Shown: positions 53,759 through 62,727 of the stretch, piece by piece
How positions within the stretch are numbered: the stretch's first letter is position 1
How the letters are laid out: each line of letters starts with the position of its first letter
Assembly (NCBI RefSeq): GCF_018417535.1
Contig: NZ_CP070977.1
Span: 2,170,001-2,234,000 of the forward strand
Length of the DNA: 64,000 nt
Reading direction: 5' to 3'
Source of the DNA: Burkholderia pyrrocinia
GTDB lineage: Bacteria; Pseudomonadota; Gammaproteobacteria; Burkholderiales; Burkholderiaceae
Translations under genes and position numbers: made by a program
The notes under the pieces: generated by a model
Told to the model about the DNA's origin: nothing
The model's input: the letters and a program-made list of their open reading frames with translations, nothing else
Databases searched by the model: none

Positions 53759-54970
53759 CTACGCGCCGCGCCGCGACAGTTCCTGTTCCAGCGCCGCGAC
53801 ACCGGCCGGCAGGTCGACCGGCACCTTCAGGTCGACCATCGTGCGGCCGAACGCATGCAGCGTGCGGAACAGGTTGTGTTCGCGGCACTGCTCGCCCATC
53901 TGCCCGATCCGCACGATCGGCAACCCGAACGAGCCGGAGATCTCGACCTGGTACTGCTTCGAGATGTGGCCGCAGACCATCCCCGGCGTGAGCCCTTCCG
54001 GCGTCTCGATCCCGACCACCGAATTGAGCCGGCATTCCTTCGGCGCATAGAGCTTGAGGCCCATCGCCTCGACGCCCGCCTGCAGCGCGAGCGAGCAGCG
54101 CAGGTGGCGCGCGAAGCGGCTTTCGAGCGTTTCCGCGCAAACCAGCCGCAACGCCTCGTGCAGCGCGAGCACGCCCGACACGGGCGCCGTGTAGTGATAG
54201 CCGGCGTTGTGCCAGAAGTTCTCCGCGAGCGCCATGTCGAGGCACCAGTGCGTATTCGGTTCGGGGCGATGCTTCATGCGCTCCCATGCGGCGTCGGAGA
54301 ACGCGATCAGCGACACGCCCGGGATCGACGACAGTCCCTTCTGGCCGCCGGTGATCACCGCATCGATGCCCCATGCGTCCATCTCGAGCGGCATCGTCGA
54401 CAGCGTGCACACCGCATCGACGACGACCAGCGCGCCGGCCGCCTTCGCGAGCGCCGCGATGTCGCGCAGGTCGCGGTTCCACACGGTGTTCGACGTCTCG
54501 CCCTGCACGATCGTGACGATCTCGGGCCGCTCGCGCGCGATCGCATCCGCGATCTCGTCGAGGCTCGCGACCGCGCGATCGGCCACTTCGAGCGTCGCGA
54601 CGTCGGCGCCGACGCGCGTGGCCATCTCGGCCATCCGCGCGCTGAAGAAGCCGTTGCGGATCGACAGCACGCGCGTGCCGCGCCATGCGAGGTTCGAGAT
54701 CGCCATTTCCATCGCGGCCGAACCGGGGCCCGCGACGCCGAGCACCCACTTCGTGCGGGTCTGGAACACGTAGCGCGCCATCTCCTTCACCTGCTCGATG
54801 ATCTTCGCCATCGTCGCGCCGAGGTGGTTGATCACGATCGTGTTCGCCTTCGCGACGGCGGCCGGGATCGGGACCGGGCCGGCCCCCATCATCAGCAGCG
54901 GTTCTTCGGGCAGGATCGCGTCGAGCGGCACGACGACGGGACAGGGAATCGGCGAGTAATCGATGGACAT
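53759..54970 (-). CDS. Class V aminotransferase (alanine-glyoxylate type)
   Basis: A 403-residue PLP enzyme. The lysine that binds PLP is Lys211 in TGGQKGLS; MMGAGPVPIPAAV, VLGVAGPGSAAMEMAISNL and SGSFGLPIVRIGQMGEQCREHNL are typical of alanine-glyoxylate/serine-glyoxylate transaminases and aminoethylphosphonate-like pyruvate aminotransferases. The precise amino donor and acceptor are unclear. The ATG at 54970 is chosen because the longer upstream frame is not family-like. It is convergent with the AraC gene. Confidence 0.86.
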   Translation of the reverse strand: MSIDYSPIPCPVVVPLDAILPEEPLLMMGAGPVPIPAAVAKANTIVINHLGATMAKIIEQVKEMARYVFQTRTKWVLGVAGPGSAAMEMAISNLAWRGTRVLSIRNGFFSARMAEMATRVGADVATLEVADRAVASLDEIADAIARERPEIVTIVQGETSNTVWNRDLRDIAALAKAAGALVVVDAVCTLSTMPLEMDAWGIDAVITGGQKGLSSIPGVSLIAFSDAAWERMKHRPEPNTHWCLDMALAENFWHNAGYHYTAPVSGVLALHEALRLVCAETLESRFARHLRCSLALQAGVEAMGLKLYAPKECRLNSVVGIETPEGLTPGMVCGHISKQYQVEISGSFGLPIVRIGQMGEQCREHNLFRTLHAFGRTMVDLKVPVDLPAGVAALEQELSRRGA

Positions 54971-55710
54971 GGCTGGTAAAAGTCGAGGAAAGGAAATGCA
55001 CGGACGCCCGCCGCGCTGCATGGCGAACTGATCGATCATTCCGCGTTCCGCGGCCGCGCGCAAGAGGCACGCGCGGCCGGACAGCGCGACGGTGGCCCGG
55101 TCGCCGGACCGGGCCAGCCGGCCGCGCATGCGTCGCGCACCGGGGTTCCGGATTGAAAAGGCATTGCCGGCCGGTCGTGAAACGGTTCCATGCGCGCGAT
55201 TTTCTCCGCCAATATCGCTGCGCTTCGTCGATGCCGACGGTTCAGCACGATTTGCGTATCGAACGAAATAGACCGGATACCCGATAAAAATCGCCTTACG
55301 GAATACGATACGCAAAATCCGCGTGCGATGAAAAAACATCCATTGCAGTAGCATGTATTGGGGAACGATTCCCCAATTACCAGATCAAGCGTGATCCAAC
55401 AACACCCAACCCATTGATTAACATGCGAATTATTCGTCGACACGGCGCATATTCCAATACCCTCCCGCCTTTGAACGGCAGGCAAGCAAGACAGCTCGAC
55501 GTTTAACCGTTACCCCCTATTTCGATTTTCCGCAAGCCGCCCATTTTCTCAGGTTGACGGACATCGCATCTGTATTTAACAATCATCTGCGGAATCGAAA
55601 GCCGATTTTTCGATACGAAGACGAACTGGGTGCCGCGCGATGCGCTTTCGAGGTTGCGCGGCGAAAAATCACAACCATAATCAATCAACCGGGCCAGAAA
55701 TACACAAGCC
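54971..55710. other. AT-rich gene-free spacer with a perfect palindrome
   Basis: About 740 bp between the aminotransferase and the LysR gene, both of which start at its ends and diverge. It is more AT-rich than its flanks. Apart from the palindrome at 55357-55377 no regulatory sequence or gene is recognised. Minus-strand frames in it are extensions without family support. Confidence 0.6.
55357..55377. promoter_or_regulatory. Perfect 9-bp inverted repeat in the divergent spacer
   Basis: ATTGGGGAA and TTCCCCAAT are separated by CGA. The site sits roughly midway between the divergent starts at 54970 and 55711. It is a good candidate operator for a dimeric regulator, for example the adjacent LysR protein, but no known consensus was matched. 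Confidence 0.55.
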
Positions 55711-56694
55711 ATGAACCAGATTCAGACCATGCGTGTATTCGTCTGCGTCGCCGAGCAGCAGAGCTTCCGGCGCGCGGCGCACCATCTCGGCGTGTCCAAT
55801 GCGCTCGTCACGCGTTCGATCGCGATGCTCGAGGGCCACCTGAACACGCGGCTGATCCACCGCACCACGCGCAACCTGTCGCTCACCGAGGCCGGCGTGC
55901 GCTACCTCGACGGTTGCCGTGCGCTGCTCGAGGAATTCGACCACCTCGAGTCGTCCGTCGCGCATGCCGTGCGCGAGCCGGCCGGCACGCTGCGCGTCGT
56001 CGCGTCGGGTCTGCTGTCGCCGCTCGCGCTGACGCCGCTCGTCAGCAGCTTCCGGCACCGCTACCCCGAGCTGCGCGTGCAGTTGACCGTCGCCGAGGGG
56101 CCGCTCGACGTGCTCGATTCGGGCTACGACGTCGGCATCGTCACGGGCAACCGGCTCGACGGCAACCCGACGCTGATCGGCCATGCACTCGCGCCGAACC
56201 CGTTTGTCGCGTGCGCGGCGCCGGCCTATCTCGAGCGGCGCGGCGAACCGCGCGCGCCCGACGACCTGCCCGGCCACGACTGGGTCACGCTCGCCCCGCA
56301 CCAGCACGCCCCCGCGTGGCAGCTCGTCGGCCACGACGGCGTCGCGCATTCCGTCACGGTGCGCCCGGCCTGCACGGTCAACCAGCTCGCGCTCGTGTAC
56401 GCGGCCGCCGTGGCCGGCGCCGGCATCGCGGTGCTGCCCGAGCCGTGCGTCGCCGACGCGCTCGCCAACGGTACGCTCGTGCGGCTGCTGGCCGGCTACC
56501 GGATCGACGATCCCGACACGCAGTTGTCGCTCGTCTATCCGAACCGCCAGTACGTGCCGGCCCGCACGCGCAGCTTCGTCGAGCACGCGCTCGACCACTT
56601 CAGCGCGCAGGCGACCCGTGAGCGGACGGACTACGGTTTCCTGCGTCCGTCGCGCGGCCCCGACCGCTCCGACATCGTCACGGGCCTGCAGTAA
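55711..56694 (+). CDS. LysR-family transcriptional regulator (CrgA/YafC-like subgroup)
   Basis: A 327-residue regulator. Winged helix at residues 1-62: MNQIQTMRVFVCVAEQQSFRRAAHHLGVSNALVTRSIAMLEGHLNTRLIHRTTRNLSLTEAG. The effector domain begins around residue 88 with GTLRVVASGLLSPLALTPLVSSFRHRYPELRVQLTV. The SNALVTRSIAMLEGHLNTRLIHRTTR form is usual in the CrgA-like subgroup. It is divergent from the aminotransferase and is followed 30 bp later by D-lactate dehydrogenase, so it might control either. Confidence 0.9.
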   Translation: MNQIQTMRVFVCVAEQQSFRRAAHHLGVSNALVTRSIAMLEGHLNTRLIHRTTRNLSLTEAGVRYLDGCRALLEEFDHLESSVAHAVREPAGTLRVVASGLLSPLALTPLVSSFRHRYPELRVQLTVAEGPLDVLDSGYDVGIVTGNRLDGNPTLIGHALAPNPFVACAAPAYLERRGEPRAPDDLPGHDWVTLAPHQHAPAWQLVGHDGVAHSVTVRPACTVNQLALVYAAAVAGAGIAVLPEPCVADALANGTLVRLLAGYRIDDPDTQLSLVYPNRQYVPARTRSFVEHALDHFSAQATRERTDYGFLRPSRGPDRSDIVTGLQ

Positions 56695-56724
56695 ACTGCG
56701 CGCGTCAGCCATCGGAGGTGCAGC

Positions 56725-57723
56725 GTGCGCGTGATCCTGTTCAGCAGCCGGCAGTACGACGACGATTCGTTTAGCGCCGCCAACCGGCAGTTCGGCTATC
56801 GGCTGCACTTCCAGCCGTCGCACCTCGACGCGGAGACCGCGATCCTCGCGCATGGCTATGACGTCGTCTGCCCGTTCGTCAACGACACGGTCGACGCGGC
56901 CGTGCTCGAACGGCTGGCGGACGGCGGCACGCGCCTGATCGCGCTGCGCTCGGCGGGCTTCAACCATGTCGACCTCGCGGCCGCCGGGCGGCTCGGCATC
57001 ACGGTCGTGCGCGTGCCCGCGTATTCGCCGCATGCGGTCGCCGAGCACGCGGTCGCGCTGATCCTCGCGCTCAACCGCCGCCTGCCGCGCGCCGTCGCGC
57101 GCACCCGCGAAGGCGACTTCTCGCTGAACGGGCTGCTCGGCTTCGACCTGCACGGCAAGACCGTCGGCGTGATCGGCACCGGCATCATCGGCAGCGTGTT
57201 CGCGAAGATCATGATGGGCTTCGGGATGCATGTGCTCGCGCATTCGGTGCCGCCGTACAACGACGAGCTGATCGCGTTCGGCGCGCGCTATGTCGCGCTC
57301 GACGAGTTGCTGCACCACGCCGACATCGTCAGCCTGCACTGTCCGCTGCTGCCGTCGACGCACCATCTGATCAACGCACAGACGCTCGCGCGGATGAAGC
57401 ACGGCGCGATGCTGATCAACACCGGCCGCGGCGGCCTCGTCGATGCGCAGGCGCTGGTCGACGCGCTCAAGAGCGGCCGGCTCGGCCATCTCGGGCTCGA
57501 CGTGTACGAGGAGGAAAGCGGGCTTTTCTTCGAGGATCACTCCGACCTGCCGCTGCAGGACGACGTGCTCGCGCGCCTGCTGACGTTCCCGAACGTGATC
57601 GTCACGTCGCACCAGGCGTTCTTCACGCGCGAGGCATTGGCGGAGATCGCGCACACGACGCTGCTGAACATCGAAGCCTGGCATGCGGGCACGCCCGCCA
57701 ACGTCGTGGGCCCGAATCGCTGA
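56725..57723 (+). CDS. ldhA: D-lactate dehydrogenase / 2-hydroxyacid dehydrogenase
   Basis: A 332-residue NAD-dependent D-2-hydroxyacid dehydrogenase. The NAD motif GTGIIG is at residues 151-156, and the catalytic Arg235 (NTGRGG), Glu264 (DVYEEE) and His296 (TSHQAFF) are in place. Alignment pattern and length match fermentative D-lactate dehydrogenase LdhA, which reduces pyruvate to D-lactate. The start is a GTG preceded by CGGAGG. It lies 30 bp after the LysR gene. Confidence 0.9.
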   Translation: MRVILFSSRQYDDDSFSAANRQFGYRLHFQPSHLDAETAILAHGYDVVCPFVNDTVDAAVLERLADGGTRLIALRSAGFNHVDLAAAGRLGITVVRVPAYSPHAVAEHAVALILALNRRLPRAVARTREGDFSLNGLLGFDLHGKTVGVIGTGIIGSVFAKIMMGFGMHVLAHSVPPYNDELIAFGARYVALDELLHHADIVSLHCPLLPSTHHLINAQTLARMKHGAMLINTGRGGLVDAQALVDALKSGRLGHLGLDVYEEESGLFFEDHSDLPLQDDVLARLLTFPNVIVTSHQAFFTREALAEIAHTTLLNIEAWHAGTPANVVGPNR

Positions 57724-57894
57724 CGCTCGGGCGCGGCGCGAACGCCACGCGCCGCTCGCTTGCCGGCCGATGTCGCGTCCGGGCGCCGCATCCGCATTCC
57801 ATCAACAATTCCGTGTTTTGTTTCGACTGATGTAACGCGGCCCGCGCGCGGTCTGCTATCGTTGCGCCGACGTCATCCCCTGCTTTTGCCGCTC

Positions 57895-58677
57895 ATGCGT
57901 TTCGACGACTCCGCCATCGCCGCCGTCTACCGCGCCATTTTCGAACGGCGCGACATGCGCCATTTCACGCCGGCGCCCGTCGACCCGGCCGTGCTCGCGC
58001 GCTTGCTGCGCGCGGCGCACCATGCGCCGAGCGTCGGCTTCATGCAGCCGTGGCGCTTTATCCGGATCACCGATCCCGCGCTGCGCACCGCGATCCACGC
58101 GCTGGTCGAGGCCGAGCGCCGCGCGACCGCCGACGCGCTCGGCGAGCGCCAGGACGAATTCATGCGGCTGAAGGTCGAAGGCGTGCGCGAATGCGGCGAA
58201 CTGCTGGTCGTCGCGCTCGCCGACGGCCGCGAGCGCCACGTGTTCGGCCGCCGCACGCTGCCGGAGATGGATCTCGCGTCCGCCGCGTGCGCGATCCAGA
58301 ACATGTGGCTCGCGGCCCGCGCGGAAGGGCTCGGGATGGGCTGGGTGTCGCTGTTCGACGTCGATGCGCTGCGCACGCTGCTGCGGATGCCCGACGGCGC
58401 GAAGCCGATCGCGGTGCTGTGCGTCGGGCACGTCGACGCGTTCTATGCGAAGCCGATGCTCGAAGCGGAGCGCTGGGCCGCGCGGATGCCGATCGAAGCG
58501 TGCCTGTTCGAGAATAGCTGGGACGATCCAGCCGCGCTCGACGCCGCCGGATCGCCTGCGTCGTCTGCGGACACGGACGCAAAACCGGACGCAAACGCGC
58601 CACGCACATCGAACGCCAGCGCCGAACCGGCGCGAGCCGACGCGCTCCCCGACGGCTCGCCCGAACGCATCGTCTGA
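57895..58677 (+). CDS. bluB: 5,6-dimethylbenzimidazole synthase
   Basis: A 260-residue flavin-destructase-type nitroreductase-fold protein. It begins AVYRAIFERRDMRHFTPAPVDPAVLARLLRAAHHAPSVGFMQPWRFI, the BluB start with FMN-binding residues. BluB converts FMNH2 and oxygen to dimethylbenzimidazole, the lower ligand of vitamin B12. About 45 C-terminal residues (DAAGSPASSADTDAKPDANAP...) are low-complexity and unlike the usual 215-230-residue family members. Other cobalamin genes are not adjacent. The ATG at 57895 is supported by the family start. Confidence 0.85.
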   Translation: MRFDDSAIAAVYRAIFERRDMRHFTPAPVDPAVLARLLRAAHHAPSVGFMQPWRFIRITDPALRTAIHALVEAERRATADALGERQDEFMRLKVEGVRECGELLVVALADGRERHVFGRRTLPEMDLASAACAIQNMWLAARAEGLGMGWVSLFDVDALRTLLRMPDGAKPIAVLCVGHVDAFYAKPMLEAERWAARMPIEACLFENSWDDPAALDAAGSPASSADTDAKPDANAPRTSNASAEPARADALPDGSPERIV

Positions 58678-58917
58678 AGCACGGCCCGGCAGCCGCATTC
58701 GTTCCGCCCCCGACGAATTCGCGTCCGCAAACCACCGTCGAATCCCACACTGTGAGCTTCCCGCCCGCTGCCGCGTCGCACGCCGGCAACATCCGTTTTG
58801 GCCCCGAGCATAAGGGTTTTCACTGAAGTAGAATCGCGGCTGTCGTCCGCCTTCCCGTCCGCCCGTCCCGCGCATCCTGCGCCAGCCCGAGCGGCGGCTT
58901 TTCCCGAGCCTACCGCG

Positions 58918-60087
58918 ATGCCCTTGCCTCTTTTCGCCCTTGCCGTCGCCGCATTTGGAATCGGTACCACCGAATTCGTGATCATGGGGTTGTTGCCCAA
59001 CGTCGCGCGCGACCTCGGCGTATCGATTCCGGCCGCCGGGATGCTCGTGTCGGGCTACGCGCTCGGCGTGACGATCGGCGCGCCGATCCTCGCGATCGTC
59101 ACCGCGAAGATGCCGCGCAAGCGCGCGCTGATGGGCCTGATCGGGCTGTTCATCGCGGGCAACCTGTTCTGCGCGATCGCGCCGGGCTATGCGGTGCTGA
59201 TGGCCGCGCGCGTCGTCACCGCGTTCTGCCACGGCGCGTTCTTCGGGATCGGCTCGGTGGTCGCGAGCAACCTCGTCGCGCCGAACCGCCGCGCACAGGC
59301 GATCGCGCTGATGTTCACCGGCCTCACGCTCGCGAACGTGCTCGGCGTGCCGCTCGGCACCGCGCTCGGCCAGGCGTTCGGCTGGCGCGCGACGTTCTGG
59401 GCCGTCACCGGCATCGGCATCGCCGCGGCCGCCGCGCTCGCGGTCTGCCTGCCGAAGAACCTCGCGATGCCCGACACCAGCATCACGCGCGAATTCAGCG
59501 TGCTGAAGCATCCGCAGGTGCTGATGGTGCTCGGCATCAGCGTGCTCGCGTCCGCGAGCCTGTTCAGCGTGTTCACGTACATCACGCCGATCCTCGAGGA
59601 CGTGACGGGCTTCTCTCCGCGCCAGGTCACGTATGTGCTGCTGCTGTTCGGCCTCGGGCTGACGGTCGGCGGCACGCTCGGCGGCAAGCTCGCCGACTGG
59701 CGCCGGATGCCGTCGCTGATCGCGACGCTCGCGCTGATCGGCATCGTCCTCGCGCTGTTCGCGGGCACGATGCATTTGCCGTTCGCCGCGCTCGCGACGA
59801 TCTTCGTGTGGGGCATCCTCGCGTTCGCGATCGTGCCGCCGCTGCAGATCCTGATCGTCGATCGCGCGAGCGACGCGCCGAACCTCGCGTCGACGCTGAA
59901 CCAGGGCGCGTTCAACCTCGGCAACGCGACGGGCGCGTGGCTCGGCGGGATGGCGATCGGCTCCGGCGTGCCGCTCGTGAACCTGCCGTGGGTCGGCGTC
60001 GCGATGGCCGTCGCGGCGCTGGCGCTCACGCTGTGGTCCGCGTCGCTCGAACGCCGCCCGGTGGCCGCGCCGACCGAATACGTGTAA
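58918..60087 (+). CDS. MFS transporter, AraJ-like sugar/drug efflux
   Basis: A 389-residue protein with 12 helices. The start FALAVAAFGIGTTEFVIMGLLPNVARDLGVSIPAAGMLVSGYALGVTIGAP is typical of AraJ/YdhP-type exporters. Motif A is represented by TAKMPRKRALMGLIGLF in loop 2-3. The ATG at 58918 gives this start; the upstream in-frame extension is Ala/Pro-rich and unconserved. It precedes another MFS gene by 94 bp on the same strand. Confidence 0.88.
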   Translation: MPLPLFALAVAAFGIGTTEFVIMGLLPNVARDLGVSIPAAGMLVSGYALGVTIGAPILAIVTAKMPRKRALMGLIGLFIAGNLFCAIAPGYAVLMAARVVTAFCHGAFFGIGSVVASNLVAPNRRAQAIALMFTGLTLANVLGVPLGTALGQAFGWRATFWAVTGIGIAAAAALAVCLPKNLAMPDTSITREFSVLKHPQVLMVLGISVLASASLFSVFTYITPILEDVTGFSPRQVTYVLLLFGLGLTVGGTLGGKLADWRRMPSLIATLALIGIVLALFAGTMHLPFAALATIFVWGILAFAIVPPLQILIVDRASDAPNLASTLNQGAFNLGNATGAWLGGMAIGSGVPLVNLPWVGVAMAVAALALTLWSASLERRPVAAPTEYV

Positions 60088-60181
60088 CGCGGGGCCGCGC
60101 GCATTCGTTGCGCGCGCAACTCCATTCGATCCTGATGGCCTTCATGGACCTTTCAAGGCCCCCGGTGTAGCATCCCCGCCG

Positions 60182-61342
60182 ATGAAAGCCATTCTCAATC
60201 GCGATTTCCTCGCACTCATCCTGAGCGTCGCGGTCGTCGGCCTCGGCACCGGCGCCACGTTGCCGCTCACCGCGCTCGCGTTGACCGAAGCCGGACACGG
60301 CACCAACGTCGTCGGCATGCTGACGGCCGCGCAGGCGCTCGGCGGCCTCGCAATCGTCCCGTTCGTCACCGCGCTTGCGCGGCACATCGGCTCGCGCCGC
60401 GCGATCGTCGTGTCGGTCGTGCTGCTCGCCGCGGCCACCGCGCTGATGCAGTTCACGTCGAACCTGATCCTGTGGGGCGTGCTGCGCGTGCTGTGCGGCG
60501 CCGCGCTGATGCTGCTGTTCACGATCGGCGAGGCGTGGGTCAACCAGCTCGCCGACGATTCGACGCGCGGCCGCGTCGTCGCGATCTACGCGACCAATTT
60601 CACGCTGTTCCAGATGGCGGGCCCCGTGCTCGTCAGCCAGATCGCCGGTGCGACGAGCATCCGCTTCGCGCTGTGCGGCGCGCTGTTCCTGCTCGCGCTG
60701 CCGACGCTCGCGACGATCCGGCGCGCGCCGCTCGCCGGCGACGACGCACGTCACGCGGAACACGATCACTGGCTCGCGGTGCTGCCGCGCATGCCCGCGC
60801 TGATCATCGGCACCGGGTTCTTCGCGCTGTTCGATACGCTCGCGCTGTCGCTGCTGCCGCTCTATGCGATGGATCACGGCGTCGCGAGCGCGACCGCCGT
60901 GCTGCTCGCGTCGATCATGCTGTTCGGCGATACCGCGATGCAGTTCCCGATCGGCTGGCTCGCGGACAAGCTCGGCCGCGAACGCGTGCACCTCGGCGCG
61001 GGCTGGATCGTGCTGGCCGGCCTGCCGCTGCTGCCGTTCGTGATCGCGAACCCGTGGCTGTGCTGGCCGCTGCTGTTCGTGCTCGGCGCGGCGGCCGGCA
61101 GCATCTATACGCTGTCGCTCGTCGCGTGCGGCGAACGCTTTCGCGGCGCGGCGCTCGTCACCGCAAGCTCGCTCGTGTCGGCGTCGTGGAGCGCCGCGAG
61201 CTTCGGCGGCCCGCTCGTTGCGGGCGCATTGATGGAGCAACTGGGCAGCAACGCGCTGGTCGGCGTGCTGGTCGTCTGCGTCGCGGCGTTCGTCGCGGCC
61301 GCGCTGTGGGAACGCCGCGCCACGTTGCAACGCGCGGTCTGA
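60182..61342 (+). CDS. MFS transporter, YcaD-like
   Basis: A 386-residue protein with 12 hydrophobic helices. Family features are LGTGATLPLTALALTEAG in helix 1, RVLCGAALMLLFTIGEAWVNQLADDSTRGRVVAIYATNFTLFQMAGP in helices 4-5, and FGDTAMQFPIGWLADKLGRERVHL. It resembles E. coli YcaD-type putative transporters, of unknown substrate. It is convergent with fahA; a hairpin lies between. Confidence 0.85.
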   Translation: MKAILNRDFLALILSVAVVGLGTGATLPLTALALTEAGHGTNVVGMLTAAQALGGLAIVPFVTALARHIGSRRAIVVSVVLLAAATALMQFTSNLILWGVLRVLCGAALMLLFTIGEAWVNQLADDSTRGRVVAIYATNFTLFQMAGPVLVSQIAGATSIRFALCGALFLLALPTLATIRRAPLAGDDARHAEHDHWLAVLPRMPALIIGTGFFALFDTLALSLLPLYAMDHGVASATAVLLASIMLFGDTAMQFPIGWLADKLGRERVHLGAGWIVLAGLPLLPFVIANPWLCWPLLFVLGAAAGSIYTLSLVACGERFRGAALVTASSLVSASWSAASFGGPLVAGALMEQLGSNALVGVLVVCVAAFVAAALWERRATLQRAV

Positions 61343-61365
61343 CACGCGCCGTCACACAATGACGA

Positions 61366-61386
61366 CGGCCCGCATGATGCGGGCCG
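61366..61386. terminator. Hairpin between convergent YcaD-like and fahA genes
   Basis: GGCCCGCA/TGCGGGCC around TGA forms a perfect GC-rich stem. There is no T-run on either side, so it may be a weak or factor-dependent terminator for one or both genes. Confidence 0.5.
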
Positions 61387-61422
61387 CCCGGTACTGCCGT
61401 ACTACGCGCTGCGTCTTGCGCG

Positions 61423-62727
61423 TTACGCGTTACGCGCCGGCAGGATCTTGCCGGCGCAGGTGCCGAAGCCGACGCGATAGCCGTCGCCCTGGCACCACCC
61501 GGCGAGCGTGAGCTCGTCGCCGTCCTCGATGAACGCGCGGCTGCCGCCGCCGTCCAGTGCAAGCGGTTCCTTGCCGTTCCACGTCAGCTCGAGCAGGCTG
61601 CCGAACGAATCTTTCGTCGGCCCGCTGATCGTGCCCGAACCCATCAGGTCGCCGACCCGCGTGTTGCAACCCGCGACCGTGTGATGCGCGAGCTGCTGCG
61701 CCATCGTCCAGTACATGTGCTTGAAGTTGGTGCGGCTGATCGACGTCGCGTGCGCCGCCCCTTCGGCGCGCAATGTCACTTCGAGCGCGATGTCGAATGC
61801 ATGCTTGCCCGCATGCTGCAGATACGCAAGCGGCTGCGGCACCTGCTCCGGCTGCGCGGTACGGAACGGTTCGAGCGCGTCGAGCGTGACGATCCACGGC
61901 GAGACCGTCGTCGCGAACGTCTTCGCATTGAACGGGCCGAGCGGCACGTATTCCCACTGCTGGATGTCGCGCGCGCTCCAGTCGTTCAGCAGCACCATCC
62001 CGAAGATATGCGCTTCCGCGTCCTCGCACGCGATCGGCTCGCCGAGCGCGTTGCCCTTGCCGACGATGAAGCCCGTCTCCAGCTCGATGTCGAGCTTGCG
62101 GCACGCGCCGAACACCGGACGCTCCTGGTCGGGCAGCTTCAGTTGCCCGTTCGGGCGCCGCACCGGCGTGCCGCTCACCACCACCGACGACGCGCGGCCG
62201 TTGTAGCCGATCGGCATCTCCGACCAGTTCGGCAGCAGCGCATTCTTCGGATCGCGGAACATCGAGCCGACGTTGGTCGCGTGCTCCTTCGACGAATAGA
62301 AATCGGTGTAGCCGGGAATCTCGACCGGCAGATGCAGCGTCGCGTCGCGCTGCGCGACGAGCACCTGCGCGCGCAGCGCCGCGTCGTCGCGCAGTCTCGC
62401 GTTGTCGCGCGAGAACAGGTCCGACAGTTGCACGCGCACGCTGCGCCATGCATCGCGGCCGAGCGCGATGAATGCATTGAGCGTCGGCGCGGCGAACGCA
62501 TCGGCGCCGGCCGGCAGCGTCACGAGGCCCGCGCGCGCAAGCGCCGCGAGATCGACGATCTGGTCGCCGAGCGCGACGCCCGCACGGCGCGCCGCCTGCT
62601 TCGCGTCGCTGAAGATCCCGAATGGCAGGTTCTGGATCGGGAAATCGCAGGCGGGATCGTTCGCCGTGTCGACCCAGCTCTTGCGGGCCGGGTCGAGCGT
62701 CGCGCGCCAGTCTTGGGTATCGCTCAT
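61423..62727 (-). CDS. fahA: Fumarylacetoacetase
   Basis: A 434-residue enzyme that splits fumarylacetoacetate into fumarate and acetoacetate, the last step of tyrosine/phenylalanine breakdown through homogentisate. The [12 protein letters not shown] region, the metal-binding [12 protein letters not shown], and [25 protein letters not shown] are family signatures. The start overlaps the hmgA stop as ATGA (62727), so the two genes are coupled. Confidence 0.96.
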   Translation of the reverse strand: MSDTQDWRATLDPARKSWVDTANDPACDFPIQNLPFGIFSDAKQAARRAGVALGDQIVDLAALARAGLVTLPAGADAFAAPTLNAFIALGRDAWRSVRVQLSDLFSRDNARLRDDAALRAQVLVAQRDATLHLPVEIPGYTDFYSSKEHATNVGSMFRDPKNALLPNWSEMPIGYNGRASSVVVSGTPVRRPNGQLKLPDQERPVFGACRKLDIELETGFIVGKGNALGEPIACEDAEAHIFGMVLLNDWSARDIQQWEYVPLGPFNAKTFATTVSPWIVTLDALEPFRTAQPEQVPQPLAYLQHAGKHAFDIALEVTLRAEGAAHATSISRTNFKHMYWTMAQQLAHHTVAGCNTRVGDLMGSGTISGPTKDSFGSLLELTWNGKEPLALDGGGSRAFIEDGDELTLAGWCQGDGYRVGFGTCAGKILPARNA

